Below are positions 19,563 to 28,507 of a stretch of 64,000 nt of DNA, in pieces; position 1 is the stretch's first letter, and the number at the start of each line of letters is the position of its first letter. This stretch comes from Rhizobium johnstonii 3841. GTDB lineage: Bacteria > Pseudomonadota > Alphaproteobacteria > Rhizobiales > Rhizobiaceae. Location of the stretch: the NCBI RefSeq assembly GCF_000009265.1, contig NC_008380.1, positions 4,340,501 through 4,404,500 on the forward strand, written 5' to 3'. The position numbers were made by a program, and so were the translations under genes. The notes under the pieces were generated by a model. The model ran no database searches, had not been told where the DNA came from, and worked only from the letters and a program-made list of their open reading frames with translations.

Positions 19563-21194
19563 ATGATCAAGTCCGTCCCCACCACTCCCTATCTGGACCA
19601 GAAACCCGGCACGTCGGGCCTGCGCAAGAAGGTTCCGGTCTTCCAGCAGCCGAACTATGCGGAGAACTTCATCCAGTCGATCTTCGATTCGCTGGAAGGC
19701 TATCAGGGCAAGTGCCTCGTCATCGGCGGCGACGGACGCTACTACAATCGCGAAGTCATCCAGAAGGCGGTCAAGATGGCCGCGGCCAATGGCTTCGGCA
19801 AGGTCATGGTCGGCAAGGGCGGTATCCTGTCGACGCCGGCCGCTTCCCACATTATCCGCAAATACAAGGCTTTCGGCGGCATCATCCTCTCCGCCAGCCA
19901 CAATCCCGGCGGCCCGACCGAAGATTTCGGCATCAAATACAACATCAACAATGGCGGCCCGGCGCCGGAAAAGATCACCGACGCGATCTATGCGCGCTCC
20001 AAGACGATCGACAGCTACAAGATCGCCGATTTCGCCGACGTCAATCTCGACCGCATCGGCAAGGACGAGCTTCCCGGCGGCACGATCCTCTCGGTCATCG
20101 ATCCGGTCGAGGACTATGCCACGCTGATGGAAGAGCTGTTCGATTTCGGCGCCATCCGCAACCTGATCAGCCTCGGCTTCCGCATTGCCTTCGATGGGAT
20201 GAGCGCCGTCACCGGTCCCTATGCCAAGGAAATCTTCGAAAATCGTCTCGGCGCTCCCTCGGGTTCGGTGCGCAATTTCATGCCGCTGCCGGATTTCGGC
20301 GGCCATCATCCGGACCCGAACCCGGTGCACTGCAAGGAACTCTTCGATGAGATGATGGGCGATGACGCGCCCGATTTCGGCGCCGCTTCCGACGGCGACG
20401 GCGACCGCAACCTGATCATCGGCCGCGGCATCTTCGTCACACCTTCCGACAGCCTGGCGATCCTCGCCGCCAACGCCAATCTCGCCCCCGGCTATTCCGG
20501 CGGCCTCGCCGGCATCGCCCGCTCGATGCCGACATCGGGTGCTGCCGACCGCGTCGCCGAAAAGCGCGGCATCGGCATGTATGAAACGCCGACCGGCTGG
20601 AAATTCTTCGGCAACCTGCTCGACGCCGGCATGGCGACGATCTGCGGTGAGGAAAGCTCCGGCACGGGCTCCAGCCACGTCCGCGAAAAGGATGGTCTGT
20701 GGGCCGTGCTGCTATGGCTGAACATTCTTGCCGTGCGCGGCGAGAGCGTCGCCGACATCGTCACCCAGCACTGGCAGACCTATGGCCGCAATTATTATTC
20801 ACGCCACGATTATGAAGGCCTCGACACCGATGCGGCGAACGGCCTGGTGGACAATCTCCGCAGCCAGCTTCCCACCCTGCCCGGCAAGAGCTTCGGCAGC
20901 CTGAAGGTCGAGAAGGCCGACGACTTCGCCTACCACGATCCGATCGACAAATCGGTGAGTGAGCATCAAGGGGTCCGTGTGCTCTTCGAGGGCGGTTCGC
21001 GCGTCGTCTTCCGCCTGTCCGGCACCGGCACGTCTGGCGCAACCTTGCGTGTCTATATCGAGCGCTACGAGCCGGATTCGACTCGCCACAACATCGAAAC
21101 GCAGGAAGCGCTCGCCGATCTGATCGCCGCCGCCGAAAGCATTGCCAGCATTCGTGAACGCACGGGACGCGATGCGCCAACCGTGATCACCTGA
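19563..21194 (+). CDS. pgm: Phosphoglucomutase, alpha-D-glucose specific
   Basis: A 543-residue alpha-D-phosphohexomutase interconverting glucose 1-phosphate and glucose 6-phosphate. Visible are the phosphoserine loop ILSASHNPGGP, the metal loop ASDGDGDRNLI, the sugar loop GEESSGTGSSHVREKDGLWA and a C-terminal phosphate-binding RLSGTGTSGATLR. In this operon it links glycogen turnover with central metabolism. Related rhizobia and Agrobacterium also need Pgm for exopolysaccharide and cyclic glucan, so polar effects of upstream genes may reach beyond glycogen (established for relatives, inferred here). Confidence 0.97.
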   Translation: MIKSVPTTPYLDQKPGTSGLRKKVPVFQQPNYAENFIQSIFDSLEGYQGKCLVIGGDGRYYNREVIQKAVKMAAANGFGKVMVGKGGILSTPAASHIIRKYKAFGGIILSASHNPGGPTEDFGIKYNINNGGPAPEKITDAIYARSKTIDSYKIADFADVNLDRIGKDELPGGTILSVIDPVEDYATLMEELFDFGAIRNLISLGFRIAFDGMSAVTGPYAKEIFENRLGAPSGSVRNFMPLPDFGGHHPDPNPVHCKELFDEMMGDDAPDFGAASDGDGDRNLIIGRGIFVTPSDSLAILAANANLAPGYSGGLAGIARSMPTSGAADRVAEKRGIGMYETPTGWKFFGNLLDAGMATICGEESSGTGSSHVREKDGLWAVLLWLNILAVRGESVADIVTQHWQTYGRNYYSRHDYEGLDTDAANGLVDNLRSQLPTLPGKSFGSLKVEKADDFAYHDPIDKSVSEHQGVRVLFEGGSRVVFRLSGTGTSGATLRVYIERYEPDSTRHNIETQEALADLIAAAESIASIRERTGRDAPTVIT

Positions 21195-21206
21195 TCCGGG
21201 GGGAAC

Positions 21207-23183
21207 ATGCGGGGGAACAGTTCGGCGCAGGCCGGCGCGATCGTCTTCGAGACCGGCGTCGAATTTGCCGTATGGTCGCATCATGCCGCACAGATCGAAC
21301 TCTGCCTCTTCGAGGATGACGGCAACAGGGAATTCGCGCGCCTGCCGATGGCACGCGACAGCAACTACTTCCATCGTCTCTTTGTCGACGGACTGAAGGC
21401 GGGCGCGCGCTACGGCTATCGCGCCGACGGTATCTATGCGCCCGATAACGGCCTCTGGTACGATCCTTCCAAACTGCTGATCGATCCCTACGCCAAGGAG
21501 ATCGACCGGCCGTTCCGCTACGATCCCCGCCTCGGCATCTATGGCGAGGACAGCCAGGATCTGATGCCGAAGGCAATCGTCACCACCGATACCCGAGCCG
21601 CGATCCGCAAGCCGCTGTTCAAGCCGGGCGGCTTTATCTATGAGGTGGCGGTGCGGCCCTTCACCATTCTCCATCCAGATGTGCCGGAGGCTGAGCGCGG
21701 CACGGTCGCAGCGCTTGCCCATCCCTCCGTCGTCGCGCATCTGAAGCGCATCGGCGTCGATGCCGTCGAACTGATGCCGATCACCGCCTGGATCGACGAA
21801 CGCCACTTGCCGCCGCTCGGCCTCACCAACGGCTGGGGCTACAATCCCGTCGCCTTCATGGCGCTCGATCCGCGGCTCGTCCCTGGCGGCATGACGGAGC
21901 TGCGCGAGACGGTCGCGGCCCTCCATGCCGAAGGCATCGCCGTCATCCTCGACCTCGTCTTCAACCACACCGGCGAGAGCGACCGTTATGGCGCGACGCT
22001 GTCGCTGCGCGGCCTCGACAACCTGCATTATTATCGCCATGCGCAGAATTGCCCGGGCGAACTCGTCAACGACACAGGCACCGGCAACACGCTCGCCTGC
22101 GATCATCCCGAAGTTCGCCGCCTCGTCATCGACAGCCTGCGCCATTTCGTGCTCAACGCCGGCGTCGACGGTTTTCGCTTCGATCTCGCCCCGGTGCTCG
22201 GCCGCACCGCGACCGGCTTCGAACGCGACGGAACACTGGCCGCGATCCTCTCCGACGATGTGCTTGCCGACCGAATCATGATCGCCGAGCCCTGGGATAT
22301 CGGCCCGGGCGGTTACCAGCTCGGCAATTTCCCGCCCCACTTCCTTGAATGGAACGACCGGGTTCGTGACGACCTGCGCTGCTACTGGCGCGGCGACGGT
22401 TGGAAGACCGGCGCGCTGGCAACCGCACTCGCCGGCTCCTCCGACATCTTCTCCCGCAATGAGGGCAAGGAGACGCGCAGCGTCAATTTCCTCGCCGCCC
22501 ATGACGGTTTCACGCTGATCGATCTCGTCTCCTATGCCGGAAAGCACAACGACGCCAACGGCGAACACAATCGCGACGGCCATAACGAGAACCACTCCTG
22601 GAACAACGGCGTCGAGGGGGAAACCGTCTATCCGACGATCCGCAAGCGTCGCCGGGACGATGTGATGGCGCTGATATCAACGCTTTTTGTCACCCGCGGC
22701 AGCATCATGCTGACGGCGGGCGACGAGGGCGGCCGCAGCCAGCACGGCAACAACAACGCCTATTGCCAGGATAACGAGATCACCTGGCTGGACTGGAAGG
22801 CGCTGGACGGGGATCTCATCGCCCACACCACCTTCGTGGCGGGGCTGCGGCGCCGCTTCACCGTCTTCTCCGAAAGGGACTTCCTGTCAGGAAACGGCGA
22901 TGTCGAATGGATCTCGCTCTCCGGGGAGCCGATGACCGTTGCCGAATGGGAGACGCCGTCGCTTTCCACCCTCGGCATGCTGTTATCGACCGGCGACCGC
23001 TCCTCTAGCGGCAGGCAGACCCGGCTTGGTGTGCTTTTCAATCGCTCGGGGAGCCGCCAATTTTTCACGCTGCCGTCTGAGGGCGAACCGGGCTGGCGCC
23101 AGTTGACCCCCGATGGAGCGAAGAAAACTGGTGGCCGCGCAACCGTCGAGCCGCGCTCGATTGCCTTTTTCGTAGAAAATTGA
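21207..23183 (+). CDS. glgX: Glycogen debranching enzyme
   Basis: A 658-residue GH13 isoamylase-type enzyme that removes limit branches left by GlgP. The sequence shows an N-terminal CBM48-like domain, NGWGYNPVAFMAL, VILDLVFNHTGES, the nucleophile region DGFRFDLAPVLGR, the Glu in MIAEPWDIGPGGYQLG and LAAHDGFTLIDLVSY with the GlgX-specific KHNDANGEHNRDG. The ATG at 21207 follows a GGGGGGAA site 12 bases after the pgm stop. It is the last gene of the operon; no clear intrinsic terminator follows. Confidence 0.96.
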   Translation: MRGNSSAQAGAIVFETGVEFAVWSHHAAQIELCLFEDDGNREFARLPMARDSNYFHRLFVDGLKAGARYGYRADGIYAPDNGLWYDPSKLLIDPYAKEIDRPFRYDPRLGIYGEDSQDLMPKAIVTTDTRAAIRKPLFKPGGFIYEVAVRPFTILHPDVPEAERGTVAALAHPSVVAHLKRIGVDAVELMPITAWIDERHLPPLGLTNGWGYNPVAFMALDPRLVPGGMTELRETVAALHAEGIAVILDLVFNHTGESDRYGATLSLRGLDNLHYYRHAQNCPGELVNDTGTGNTLACDHPEVRRLVIDSLRHFVLNAGVDGFRFDLAPVLGRTATGFERDGTLAAILSDDVLADRIMIAEPWDIGPGGYQLGNFPPHFLEWNDRVRDDLRCYWRGDGWKTGALATALAGSSDIFSRNEGKETRSVNFLAAHDGFTLIDLVSYAGKHNDANGEHNRDGHNENHSWNNGVEGETVYPTIRKRRRDDVMALISTLFVTRGSIMLTAGDEGGRSQHGNNNAYCQDNEITWLDWKALDGDLIAHTTFVAGLRRRFTVFSERDFLSGNGDVEWISLSGEPMTVAEWETPSLSTLGMLLSTGDRSSSGRQTRLGVLFNRSGSRQFFTLPSEGEPGWRQLTPDGAKKTGGRATVEPRSIAFFVEN

Positions 23184-23273
23184 CCGCCTCCCCTCCCTCG
23201 CGCAAATCCTTGTCGCAATCGTCACAAATGCACGATAAGGCTTTGCCGCGGCGGCTTATTTCACGAGGAATTC

Positions 23274-23762
23274 ATGGTCACGGAAATTTCACTCTCCGAC
23301 GTGCGGGGATTGATCGGCATGGAAACGGGCCTTTCGGATTGGGTCACCGTCGACCAGACGATGATCGACGCTTTCGCGTCGGCGACCGACGACCATCAGT
23401 TCATCCACGTCGATCCTGAGCGCGCGGCGGCCGAGAGCCCCTTCGGCGGCACCATCGCCCACGGCTTCCTGACCCTGTCCCTGCTGTCGACGATGAACTA
23501 CAACTGCCTGCCGAAAGTGCGTGAGCAGACCCTCGGTATCAACTACGGCTTCGATCGCGTCCGCTTCATGACGCCGGTGAAAAGCGGCGCCCGCGTCCGC
23601 GGCCGCTTCCTGCTTTCCGAAGCCCGCTTCCGCGGCGCCGGCATGCTGATGACCACCTATGACGTCACGATCGAGATCGAAAACGAGAAGAAGCCGGCGC
23701 TGACGGCAAAATGGATCACCATCATCCAATTCGACCCGAAGGACCGTCCCGACGACGTCTGA
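23274..23762 (+). CDS. MaoC-family dehydratase, NodN-like
   Basis: A 162-residue single hot-dog-fold protein. The hydratase motif is visible as ATDDHQFIHVDPERAA with the catalytic Asp and His, followed by FGGTIAHGFLTLSLL. Length and sequence match NodN and related MaoC proteins that hydrate enoyl-CoA thioesters. It starts 90 bases after glgX with AGGA six bases upstream and ends 15 bases from the convergent VOC gene. There is no nod box or other nod gene nearby, so a housekeeping acyl-CoA role is more likely than nodulation. Confidence 0.88.
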   Translation: MVTEISLSDVRGLIGMETGLSDWVTVDQTMIDAFASATDDHQFIHVDPERAAAESPFGGTIAHGFLTLSLLSTMNYNCLPKVREQTLGINYGFDRVRFMTPVKSGARVRGRFLLSEARFRGAGMLMTTYDVTIEIENEKKPALTAKWITIIQFDPKDRPDDV

Positions 23763-23777
23763 GCAACGTTGCTTTTG

Positions 23778-24176
23778 TTACTCGGCCGAATTGAACACGG
23801 CTTCGAGAGCGTGTCCGTCGGGATCCATGACGAACGCCGCATAATAGTGCTCACCGTAATGGGACCGCAGCCCGGGACGGCCATTATCACCGCCGCCATG
23901 CGCGATTGCCGCCGCATGAAACCGATCGACCGCCTGCCGGTTCGGAGCGGCAAAAGCGAGATGAAAGCCGGGACCGGGCGCACGCTGGCCGTCCGGGCGA
24001 TGTTTGATCGCCAGTTTGTCTCCGCCGCCGGGAAGGCCATAGCCGACGGCCTGTCCCGTTTGTCCTGGCCTGATATCGTCCCAGACCCTGATATAACCGA
24101 GCGCGGCAAGGGCGGCATCGTAAAATGCCGCCGATCGCTCGATGTCGGAAACGCCGAGGGAGGCACGGTGCAGCAT
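23778..24176 (-). CDS. VOC-family (glyoxalase/bleomycin-resistance-like) protein
   Basis: A 132-residue vicinal-oxygen-chelate protein beginning MLHRASLGVSDIERSAAFYD, with a second half ending HYYAAFVMDPDGHALEAVF, the usual metal-site Glu strand. The start at 24176 is preceded by AAGAGGTAAG; an upstream in-frame extension to 24290 lacks such a site and overlaps the intergenic region. It is 44 bases downstream of soxG on the same strand, so it may be read with the sox operon. The substrate cannot be told from sequence. Confidence 0.85.
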   Translation of the reverse strand: MLHRASLGVSDIERSAAFYDAALAALGYIRVWDDIRPGQTGQAVGYGLPGGGDKLAIKHRPDGQRAPGPGFHLAFAAPNRQAVDRFHAAAIAHGGGDNGRPGLRSHYGEHYYAAFVMDPDGHALEAVFNSAE

Positions 24177-24220
24177 TCGCTTACCTCTTGAATGAGCGCG
24201 CGCCCGCGATTCGCTGAGAC

Positions 24221-24769
24221 TCAGTGCCCCGCGTCTTCGGCCGCCTCGTTCAGCAGCCCGAAGACATAATCCGAAAACGACCGCCAGCACTCCACCCGGA
24301 ACGTGTCTTCTTCCGTACGGAAAAGCACGATTTCCGCTTTGCCGAAAATCGTGCGCGATGCGGCGCCGATGGGAAAGGAAGAAAGCGACAGGTCCTGCGG
24401 GCAGCCGGCCGAAAGCGTCGCCTCGGCACCCGGTCCCGAGACGATGATCGCGACATTGCGGTGGGAAACGTCGGTCGCCGAATGTAGCGTGCCGGCGTCG
24501 GAAAGTGCTGCCATCAGATCGGCGCCGGCCTCATCGATCACCAGCCACTCGTCAGGGCCAATCCAGAGCGCCGATCGGGCGCCGGCCCGGCCGGATGTCT
24601 TCGGGGCATCCGGCAACGTCAGACCGAGAGCAGAGGAAAGTGCCGCGCGCGATTCGGCCGGCGCGCGCAGCGCCACCCGGCTGGCAGTGGGAGCGGTCGT
24701 CAGCCGCACCGCTGCGGAGCCGCCGAGACGTCCGGCCAGCACCGGTTTGCGAATTGCGACATCAGCCAT
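24221..24769 (-). CDS. soxG: Sarcosine oxidase gamma subunit
   Basis: A 182-residue subunit of heterotetrameric sarcosine oxidase, a small aminomethyltransferase-related protein. The best start is ATG at 24769 (MADVAIRKPVLAGRLGG), which overlaps the soxA stop by 8 bases; an earlier in-frame start lies deeper in soxA. Recognisable blocks are SRVALRAPAESRAALSSALG, ALWIGPDEWLVID and ATDVSHRNVAIIVSGP. It is the last core gene of the operon. Confidence 0.92.
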   Translation of the reverse strand: MADVAIRKPVLAGRLGGSAAVRLTTAPTASRVALRAPAESRAALSSALGLTLPDAPKTSGRAGARSALWIGPDEWLVIDEAGADLMAALSDAGTLHSATDVSHRNVAIIVSGPGAEATLSAGCPQDLSLSSFPIGAASRTIFGKAEIVLFRTEEDTFRVECWRSFSDYVFGLLNEAAEDAGH

Positions 24770-27755
24770 GGATGCGGCCCCCTTCCTTGTCAAAGAATAC
24801 AAGATCCGTCACTTCGACGGCGATCGTCCGGTCCGGCATCGGCACATAAAGCGTCTCGCCCATCCGCGCCCGGCCGCCGGCGACGAGCGCGAAGGCGATC
24901 GACCGGCCGCAATTTTCCGACCAATAGGCTGATGTGACGTGGCCGAGCATGGTCATCGGCTTCGGCTCGTTCGGGCTCGCGACGATCTGCGCGCCTTCTT
25001 CGAGCACCAGCTTCGGGTCCTTGGTGACGAGGCCGACGAGCTGCTTGCGCCCGTCCTTGACGAGATCCGGCCGCTTCAACCCGCGAATGCCGACGAAATC
25101 CGTCTTTTTCTTCGAAACCGCCCAGGAAAGCCCGGCGTCATCGGGGGTCACCGTCCCATCCGTATCCTGCCCGACGATGATGTAGCCTTTCTCGGCGCGA
25201 AGAACGTGCATCGTCTCCGTGCCGTAGACGCAGGCGCCGAGCGGCTCGGCATTGGCCCAGACCGCTTCGAGCACCGACTGGCCGTAATCGGCCGGGACGT
25301 TAATTTCGAAGCCGGTTTCGCCGGTGAACGAGACGCGGAAGAGCCGCGCCGGCACGCCGCAGACCGTGCACTCGGCAACGCTCATATGCGGGAAGGCTTC
25401 GTTCGAAAGGTCGAGCCCTTCGACCAGCGGCGCGACGATCTCGCGCGCCTTCGGCCCCTGCACGGCGATGACAGCCCATTGTTCGGTCACCGAGGTCAGC
25501 CATACCTTCAGATGCGGGAATTCCGTCTGCAGGTAATCTTCCATGTGATGCAGAACGCGCGGCGCACCGCCGGTCGTGGTCGTCACATGGAAACGGTCGT
25601 CCGCCAGGCGTCCGACAACGCCGTCGTCATAAACGAAGCCATCCTCGCGGGTCATGATGCCGTAGCGGGCCTTGCCGGGCTTCAGCGTATCCCAGGCATT
25701 GGTGTAGATGAGGTTGAGGAACTCCGCCGCATCCGGCCCCACCACCTCGATCTTGCCGAGCGTCGAGGCGTCGAAGATACCGGCCGCCTCGCGTGCCGTC
25801 CGGCATTCGCGAGAAACCGCCTGATGCATGGTCTCGCCAGCCTGCGGATAGAACCAGGCACGCTTCCAGTTGCCGACATCCTCGAAGACCGCGCCATGGG
25901 CTTCTTCCCAGCCGTGCAGCGGCGTCTTGCGCGTCGGATCGAACAGCTCTCCGCGCGAATGACCGATCAGCGTACCATAGGTGACCGGCGTATAGGGCGC
26001 ACGGAAGGTGGTAAGCCCGACCTGCGGGATTTCCTTGCCGAGCATTTCGGCGGCAATCGCCAGGCCATGCATGTTGGACAGCTTGCCCTGGTCCGAGGCC
26101 ATGCCGTTGGTCGTGAAGCGCTTGATATGCTCGATGGAATGCATGCCCTCGCGCACGGCAAGGCGGATATCCTTGGCGCAGACGTCATGCTGGAAATCGA
26201 TGAAGGCCTTGGCGTTGGTCTTCGGCCCGGCGCCTTCGGCCGCGCCGATCATGCCGCCCGTCCAGTCATAGGCCTGTTCGGCCGAAATTGCGATCTTCTC
26301 GCCGCTGCTTCTGCCGGTGGCCTGCGCCATCAGCTCGCCGGCGGCAAGCGATTCCTCGATCGTCCGCTGCAGATCGTCGGTGCCGTTGCAGGCGCCGACC
26401 GAGAGGCAGTCCTGCGCATAGGAGCCGGGCAGGAAACGCTGGCTTTCTGCATCGAAGGCCACTTTGCCGCGCGACTGCGAGAACAGATGGACGGACGGCG
26501 TCCAGCCGGCCGAAACCAGCAGCGCATCGACCGCGATCTTGCGCGGCGAACCGCCGCCGTTGCGCGCCACCGTCATCGACGAGATACGCAGCCGCCCTGA
26601 CGTGTTGACGACCGACTGGCCGGCCAGAACGTCGATGCCGAGCGCCCGCGCCTCCTCCAGCACTGCCGCCCCCGGCGTCTGCCTGCAATCGACGATGGCG
26701 GCGATCGACACGCCTGATCGTTTCAGGTCGAAAGCCGCCTCATAGGCCGAGTCGTGCGCCGTGTAGATGCCGACCTTGGTCCCGACCGCAACGCCGTAAT
26801 GATTGAGATACATCCGCCCCGCCGAGGCGAGCATGATGCCCGGCCGGTCGTTGTTCGGAAATACCATGTGCCGCTCGATCGCGCCGGTGGCGAGGATCAC
26901 GCGCTTCGCCCGGACCTGCCAAAGCCGCTCGCGCGGCAGATCGCGGGCAGGCTTGGCGATATGATCGGTGACGCGCTCGGCAAGACCGACGAAATTGTGG
27001 TTGTAGTAGCCGAAGGCGGTCGTGCGGACCAGCACCTCGACATTGTCCATCGCCTTCAGCCGCGCCACAGCCTTCTGTGCCCAGCTATTGCCGTCCTGTC
27101 CGTCGATCCTTACCCCGACATCGTAGCGCAACGCGCCGCCGGCTTCCGCCTGTTCGTCGCAAAGGATCACCCGCGCGCCGGTCTCGGCCGCAGCCAGCGC
27201 CGCCGAAAGCCCGGCAACACCGGCGCCGACCACCAGCACGTCGCAATGGGCATAGCGGCTGGCATAATGGTCCGGATCCTCCTCCGTCGGGGCGACGCCG
27301 AGGCCGGCGGCACGACGGATGAGCGGTTCGTAGACGTGTTTCCAGGCGGCGCGCGGCCACATGAAGGTCTTGTAGTAGAAACCGGCGGCGAAGAACGGCG
27401 ACATCAGGTTGTTGACCGCGCCGACGTCGAAGGCAAGCGAGGGCCAGCGGTTCTGCGAGCTGACGATCATGCCGTCGAAGACTTCCTGCACGGTGGCGCG
27501 CACGTTCGGCTGCTTGCGCGCCGTATCGCGGGAAACGTCGATCAGCGCGTTCGGCTCCTCGGCCCCTGCCGACAGAATACCGCGGGCCCGGTGATATTTG
27601 AACGAACGTCCCAGAAGATGCACGCCGTTGGCGATCAGCGCCGAGGCCACGGTATCACCTTCGAGCGCCGTATAGCTCTTGCCGTCGAAGCTGAAACGCG
27701 CGGTCCTGGCCGGTGTCAGGCGCCCCTTGCCGGCGATACGGTTCACGCCGCTCAT
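24762..27755 (-). CDS. soxA: Sarcosine oxidase alpha subunit
   Basis: A 997-residue subunit. The N-terminal part (about 10-100) is the Fer2-like domain seen in this family (FSFDGKSYTALEGDTVASAL). The NAD-binding Rossmann fold then starts DVLVVGAGVAGLSAALAAAE. The C-terminal ~400 residues are a GcvT-type aminomethyltransferase domain that passes the methyl group of sarcosine to tetrahydrofolate. The complex oxidises sarcosine to glycine, yielding 5,10-methylene-tetrahydrofolate and H2O2. It overlaps soxD by ATGA and soxG by 8 bases, so the subunits are translationally coupled. Long plus-strand frames here are codon-bias shadows. Confidence 0.96.
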   Translation of the reverse strand: MSGVNRIAGKGRLTPARTARFSFDGKSYTALEGDTVASALIANGVHLLGRSFKYHRARGILSAGAEEPNALIDVSRDTARKQPNVRATVQEVFDGMIVSSQNRWPSLAFDVGAVNNLMSPFFAAGFYYKTFMWPRAAWKHVYEPLIRRAAGLGVAPTEEDPDHYASRYAHCDVLVVGAGVAGLSAALAAAETGARVILCDEQAEAGGALRYDVGVRIDGQDGNSWAQKAVARLKAMDNVEVLVRTTAFGYYNHNFVGLAERVTDHIAKPARDLPRERLWQVRAKRVILATGAIERHMVFPNNDRPGIMLASAGRMYLNHYGVAVGTKVGIYTAHDSAYEAAFDLKRSGVSIAAIVDCRQTPGAAVLEEARALGIDVLAGQSVVNTSGRLRISSMTVARNGGGSPRKIAVDALLVSAGWTPSVHLFSQSRGKVAFDAESQRFLPGSYAQDCLSVGACNGTDDLQRTIEESLAAGELMAQATGRSSGEKIAISAEQAYDWTGGMIGAAEGAGPKTNAKAFIDFQHDVCAKDIRLAVREGMHSIEHIKRFTTNGMASDQGKLSNMHGLAIAAEMLGKEIPQVGLTTFRAPYTPVTYGTLIGHSRGELFDPTRKTPLHGWEEAHGAVFEDVGNWKRAWFYPQAGETMHQAVSRECRTAREAAGIFDASTLGKIEVVGPDAAEFLNLIYTNAWDTLKPGKARYGIMTREDGFVYDDGVVGRLADDRFHVTTTTGGAPRVLHHMEDYLQTEFPHLKVWLTSVTEQWAVIAVQGPKAREIVAPLVEGLDLSNEAFPHMSVAECTVCGVPARLFRVSFTGETGFEINVPADYGQSVLEAVWANAEPLGACVYGTETMHVLRAEKGYIIVGQDTDGTVTPDDAGLSWAVSKKKTDFVGIRGLKRPDLVKDGRKQLVGLVTKDPKLVLEEGAQIVASPNEPKPMTMLGHVTSAYWSENCGRSIAFALVAGGRARMGETLYVPMPDRTIAVEVTDLVFFDKEGGRIHG

Positions 27756-28093
27756 TGCGCCTCTCCTTCCACGGCTTCATATGTCTCGACAGGCCCATGC
27801 TGCGCGGCCGCCGCACCGATCTCAGGCTTTGGTTCACCCGCCTTGTAGGTCACGATGAACTTGTCGGTCACCGTATCGCGCGCCGCATTGAAGAAGCGCC
27901 CGCAGCCGTGAATATGCCGCCAGCGTTCGAAGATCAGCCCCTTCGGATTGTCGCGGATAAAGAAATAGGACTCGAACTCCTCGTCCGAAATCGAGGCGAT
28001 ATCGGCGGGCCGCGCGATATGCGCGTCACCCGCGCCACGAAATTCGAGCTCGGAGCGCTCTTCCTGACAGTAGGGGCAATAGATCTGCAGCAT
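27752..28093 (-). CDS. soxD: Sarcosine oxidase delta subunit
   Basis: A 113-residue zinc subunit. The Zn ligands seen in crystal structures of the family are present as C6 and C9 (IYCPYCQEER) and the H60/C64 group in WRHIHGCGRFFNA. The phrase VTDKFIVTYKAGEP is typical of the C-terminal half. Its stop overlaps the soxA start. It is preceded by a small secreted-protein gene 12 bases upstream. Confidence 0.95.
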   Translation of the reverse strand: MLQIYCPYCQEERSELEFRGAGDAHIARPADIASISDEEFESYFFIRDNPKGLIFERWRHIHGCGRFFNAARDTVTDKFIVTYKAGEPKPEIGAAAAQHGPVETYEAVEGEAQ

Positions 28094-28105
28094 GTGTTAC
28101 CCGTC

Positions 28106-28507
28106 TTAGAGTTCCGATCCGGAAACATTGGTTCCGGGAGGTTGATTGCAAAGGCGCTTTCCCATCGTCACATAGGGAACGAGGCGCTTGAGAAGCTGTT
28201 CGAAATTGTCATAGGGCTCCAGCACACCGGTCATGCCGATATTCGCAAAAGCCATCATGGTGATATCGTTGTCGATCACGAAGGCACGTCCCGGCTCTCC
28301 GCCGACCTCGGGCACGAAATAGACGGCTGGTTGGCGCAGGATCATCGCGCAAAGCAGCGTGCCGCTCTCGGCAACGAAGGGCCATTCGCTTTCGCCGGCA
28401 GCCCTGTGGATCTTCTGCAGGCGGAAATCCCCGACGCCGGGAAAAACGTCACCGGCCGGCATTGCCGCGCCGCTGATCCCGATCGTCAGGAGAGCCGCCA
28501 TCCACAT
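28106..28507 (-). CDS. Small predicted secreted protein, YebY/DUF2511-like, inside sox operon
   Basis: 133 residues. The start is ATG at 28507, forming TGATG with the soxB stop, and the stop lies 12 bases before soxD, so it is translated as part of the operon. The N terminus (about 1-18, MAALLTIGISGAAMPAG) is short, hydrophobic and signal-like. The pattern EWPFVAESGTLLCAMI followed by AVYFVPE resembles the DUF2511/YebY family (W-x-F, then L-x-C, then a Y-containing strand); this is by eye and moderate. A second Cys sits near the C terminus (KRLCNQPPG), and the two may form a disulfide. Function unknown; it is not a subunit of known sarcosine oxidase structures. Confidence 0.72.
   Translation of the reverse strand: MWMAALLTIGISGAAMPAGDVFPGVGDFRLQKIHRAAGESEWPFVAESGTLLCAMILRQPAVYFVPEVGGEPGRAFVIDNDITMMAFANIGMTGVLEPYDNFEQLLKRLVPYVTMGKRLCNQPPGTNVSGSEL

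Noticed and set aside
23274..23762. NodN-like gene as evidence of a symbiosis region
   Set aside because: No nod box, nod, nif or fix gene is present; MaoC proteins of this type are common housekeeping enzymes.
23762..23776. AGCAACGTTGCT followed by TTTT as a terminator between the convergent MaoC and VOC genes
   Set aside because: The palindrome has no loop, so a stable hairpin would need to lose central pairs, leaving too short a stem.
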